From the NCBI GenBank assembly GCA_031280115.1, contig JAITHF010000152.1, forward strand, positions 1-5,993: a DNA stretch of 5,993 nucleotides. Direction: 5' to 3'. The notes beneath the pieces were generated by a model, which worked only from the letters and a program-made list of their open reading frames with translations, searched no databases and was not told where the DNA came from. Positions 5,444 through 5,993 of this stretch are shown here, piece after piece (within the stretch, counting starts at the first letter, position 1; the number at the start of each line of letters is the position of its first letter). The stretch comes from Spirochaetaceae bacterium. GTDB lineage: Bacteria > Spirochaetota > Spirochaetia > Treponematales > Breznakiellaceae. Made by a program: the position numbers and the translations under genes.

Positions 5444-5468
5444 GGCGCGAAAGCGCCGATAATTTTTT
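5444..5468 (+). terminator. Terminator-like hairpin with GAAA tetraloop
   Basis: GGCGC (5444-5448) and GCGCC (5453-5457) form a 5-bp GC stem closed by GAAA, a very stable GNRA loop. A T-run (TTTTTT, 5463-5468) follows after a five-base gap, GATAA. The stem is short and the gap is long for a strong terminator. No + strand gene ends just upstream, but it could stop transcripts that come through the repeat and so insulate the lipoprotein gene. Confidence 0.35.
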
Positions 5469-5477
5469 ATATACCAA

Positions 5478-5511
5478 CAAAATAGCGGCGGGTTTGCCCT
5501 ATTTTGCCGCT
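5478..5511. promoter_or_regulatory. Inverted repeat CAAAATAG/CTATTTTG with an alternative GC-rich pairing
   Basis: CAAAATAG (5478-5485) and CTATTTTG (5499-5506) are perfect 8-base inverted repeats. Inside them GGC (5487-5489) can pair with GCC (5496-5498). A competing stem uses AGCGGC (5484-5489) with GCCGCT (5506-5511) and GGG (5490-5492) with CCC (5497-5499). It lies about 20 bases upstream of the -35 box of the lipoprotein promoter, so it would be untranscribed from that promoter and fits a regulator-binding site better than a leader structure. Confidence 0.4.
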
Positions 5512-5531
5512 TATTTCCAAGCATTTCTCTC

Positions 5532-5560
5532 TTGATAACCCTTTTTCAGCGCGGTATAAT
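5532..5560 (+). promoter_or_regulatory. Sigma-70-type promoter of the lipoprotein gene
   Basis: TTGATA (5532-5537, one mismatch to consensus) is followed after exactly 17 bases by a perfect TATAAT (5555-5560). Transcription should begin near 5567, giving a leader of about 70 bases before the ATG at 5637. This is the best promoter in the window by both hexamer match and spacing. Confidence 0.8.
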
Positions 5561-5636
5561 CAGCGTTATAGCGAGGAATTATATACAGGGACCGTGTATC
5601 GTCCTTGGAATTTTATTTTTTTTAAGGAGCTTATGT

Positions 5637-5993
5637 ATGAAAAAGCGTATGATTCATTGGGCGGGCGTTGCAACGCTAGTGGCGGCGCTGCTGACAGCCG
5701 GTTTTTCCGGCTGCGGCATGGACAGCGGAACCTCCGCGGGGGAAGATGGCAGCGCGGAAGCTGTCCTTGCAAAGGAGATGCGGAAATACACAACCGCATT
5801 TATCTTTGACGAGAATGACCTCGGCAAAGACATCACCAGACGGGTTATTGAGCTAAAGGAAGGGGAACGGGCGGATAGGTCGGTCCAGGGTTCGGTGGCC
5901 GGAGTTGACGGCTCCGGTTATTTCAGCCTTGAAAAGGGCGCGCTCAAACTGGCGGCGCTGCCGCCGAAACCGGCTGAACAAGGAGAGGTTGGC
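5637..5993 (+). CDS. Lipoprotein of unknown function, 5' part (runs off the window)
   Basis: The start is the ATG at 5637, seven bases after AAGGAG (5624-5629). The ATG at 5633 opens a different frame and is too close to the ribosome binding site. 119 codons are present and the frame is open to the window edge. The N-terminus is MKKRMIHWAGVATLVAALLTAGFSGC: charged start, hydrophobic core, and lipobox FSGC with Cys26 as the lipidation site. Phe at -3 is tolerated in spirochaetes. A Ser/Gly/Asp/Glu-rich linker (27-40) precedes a mixed segment (KYTTAFIFDENDLGKD, then ELKEGERADRSVQGSVAG). The last visible part is PPKPAEQGEVG. I recognise no family; the visible segment is too short to assign a role. 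It should be anchored in the inner or outer membrane. Its own promoter (5532-5560) suggests it starts a transcription unit. Confidence 0.85.
   Translation, partial: MKKRMIHWAGVATLVAALLTAGFSGCGMDSGTSAGEDGSAEAVLAKEMRKYTTAFIFDENDLGKDITRRVIELKEGERADRSVQGSVAGVDGSGYFSLEKGALKLAALPPKPAEQGEVG

Noticed and set aside
5504..5809. + strand 101-codon frame crossing the lipoprotein start
   Set aside because: It runs through the promoter of the lipoprotein gene and is in another frame from the one with the signal peptide and lipobox; its AAGGAG-linked ATG at 5633 is too close to the site.

Overview
The window looks like a piece of a spirochaete chromosome, most likely a Treponema-like host-associated species. 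This is an inference from four things: a dCache chemoreceptor with a very long signalling stalk and no C-terminal CheR/CheB tether; a PhoR-type histidine kinase with the H-box context SHELRTPIQVVKGFAETL; a lipoprotein with a relaxed FSGC lipobox; and GC-rich genes separated by AT-rich TATATA spacers. No rRNA, tRNA or CRISPR array is visible, so the taxonomy is not proven.

Layout. Bases 1-168 are one copy of a hairpin-rich dispersed repeat; a longer copy lies in the opposite orientation at 5156-5385, so the pair brackets about 5 kb. Inside the bracket, on the + strand, come a good sigma-70 promoter (194-222), a small exported Ala/Pro-rich protein (259-651) with its own terminator, a 334-base leader region with promoter-like and hairpin structures, and a complete methyl-accepting chemotaxis protein (986-3145) followed by a strong terminator. 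Bases 3206-3262 are a pyrimidine-rich tract of short tandem repeats. On the - strand, converging on the chemoreceptor, are a PAS-HisKA-HATPase histidine kinase (4992 down to 3814) and, 130 bases downstream, a broken DeoR-family regulator (3683 down to 3415). A doubtful 41-residue ORF overlaps the kinase start by four bases. To the right of the second repeat are hairpins, a near-consensus sigma-70 promoter (5532-5560) and the first 119 codons of a lipoprotein gene (5637 to the window edge).

How the genes relate. The chemoreceptor and the kinase are both signal-input proteins, but they are convergent and share no visible operon. The kinase has no adjacent response regulator and no membrane segment, so its stimulus and partner are unknown. 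The small exported protein and the terminal lipoprotein are cell-envelope proteins of unknown function. The DeoR remnant, the repeat pair and the simple-sequence tract suggest a locally unstable region. I see no gene cluster that makes up a recognisable new defence, biosynthetic or mobile system. The most unusual structure is the modular hairpin repeat pair.

Spaces with little in them: 695-808, the 130 bases between kinase and DeoR remnant (3684-3813), and 5507-5531 hold nothing further that I can support.
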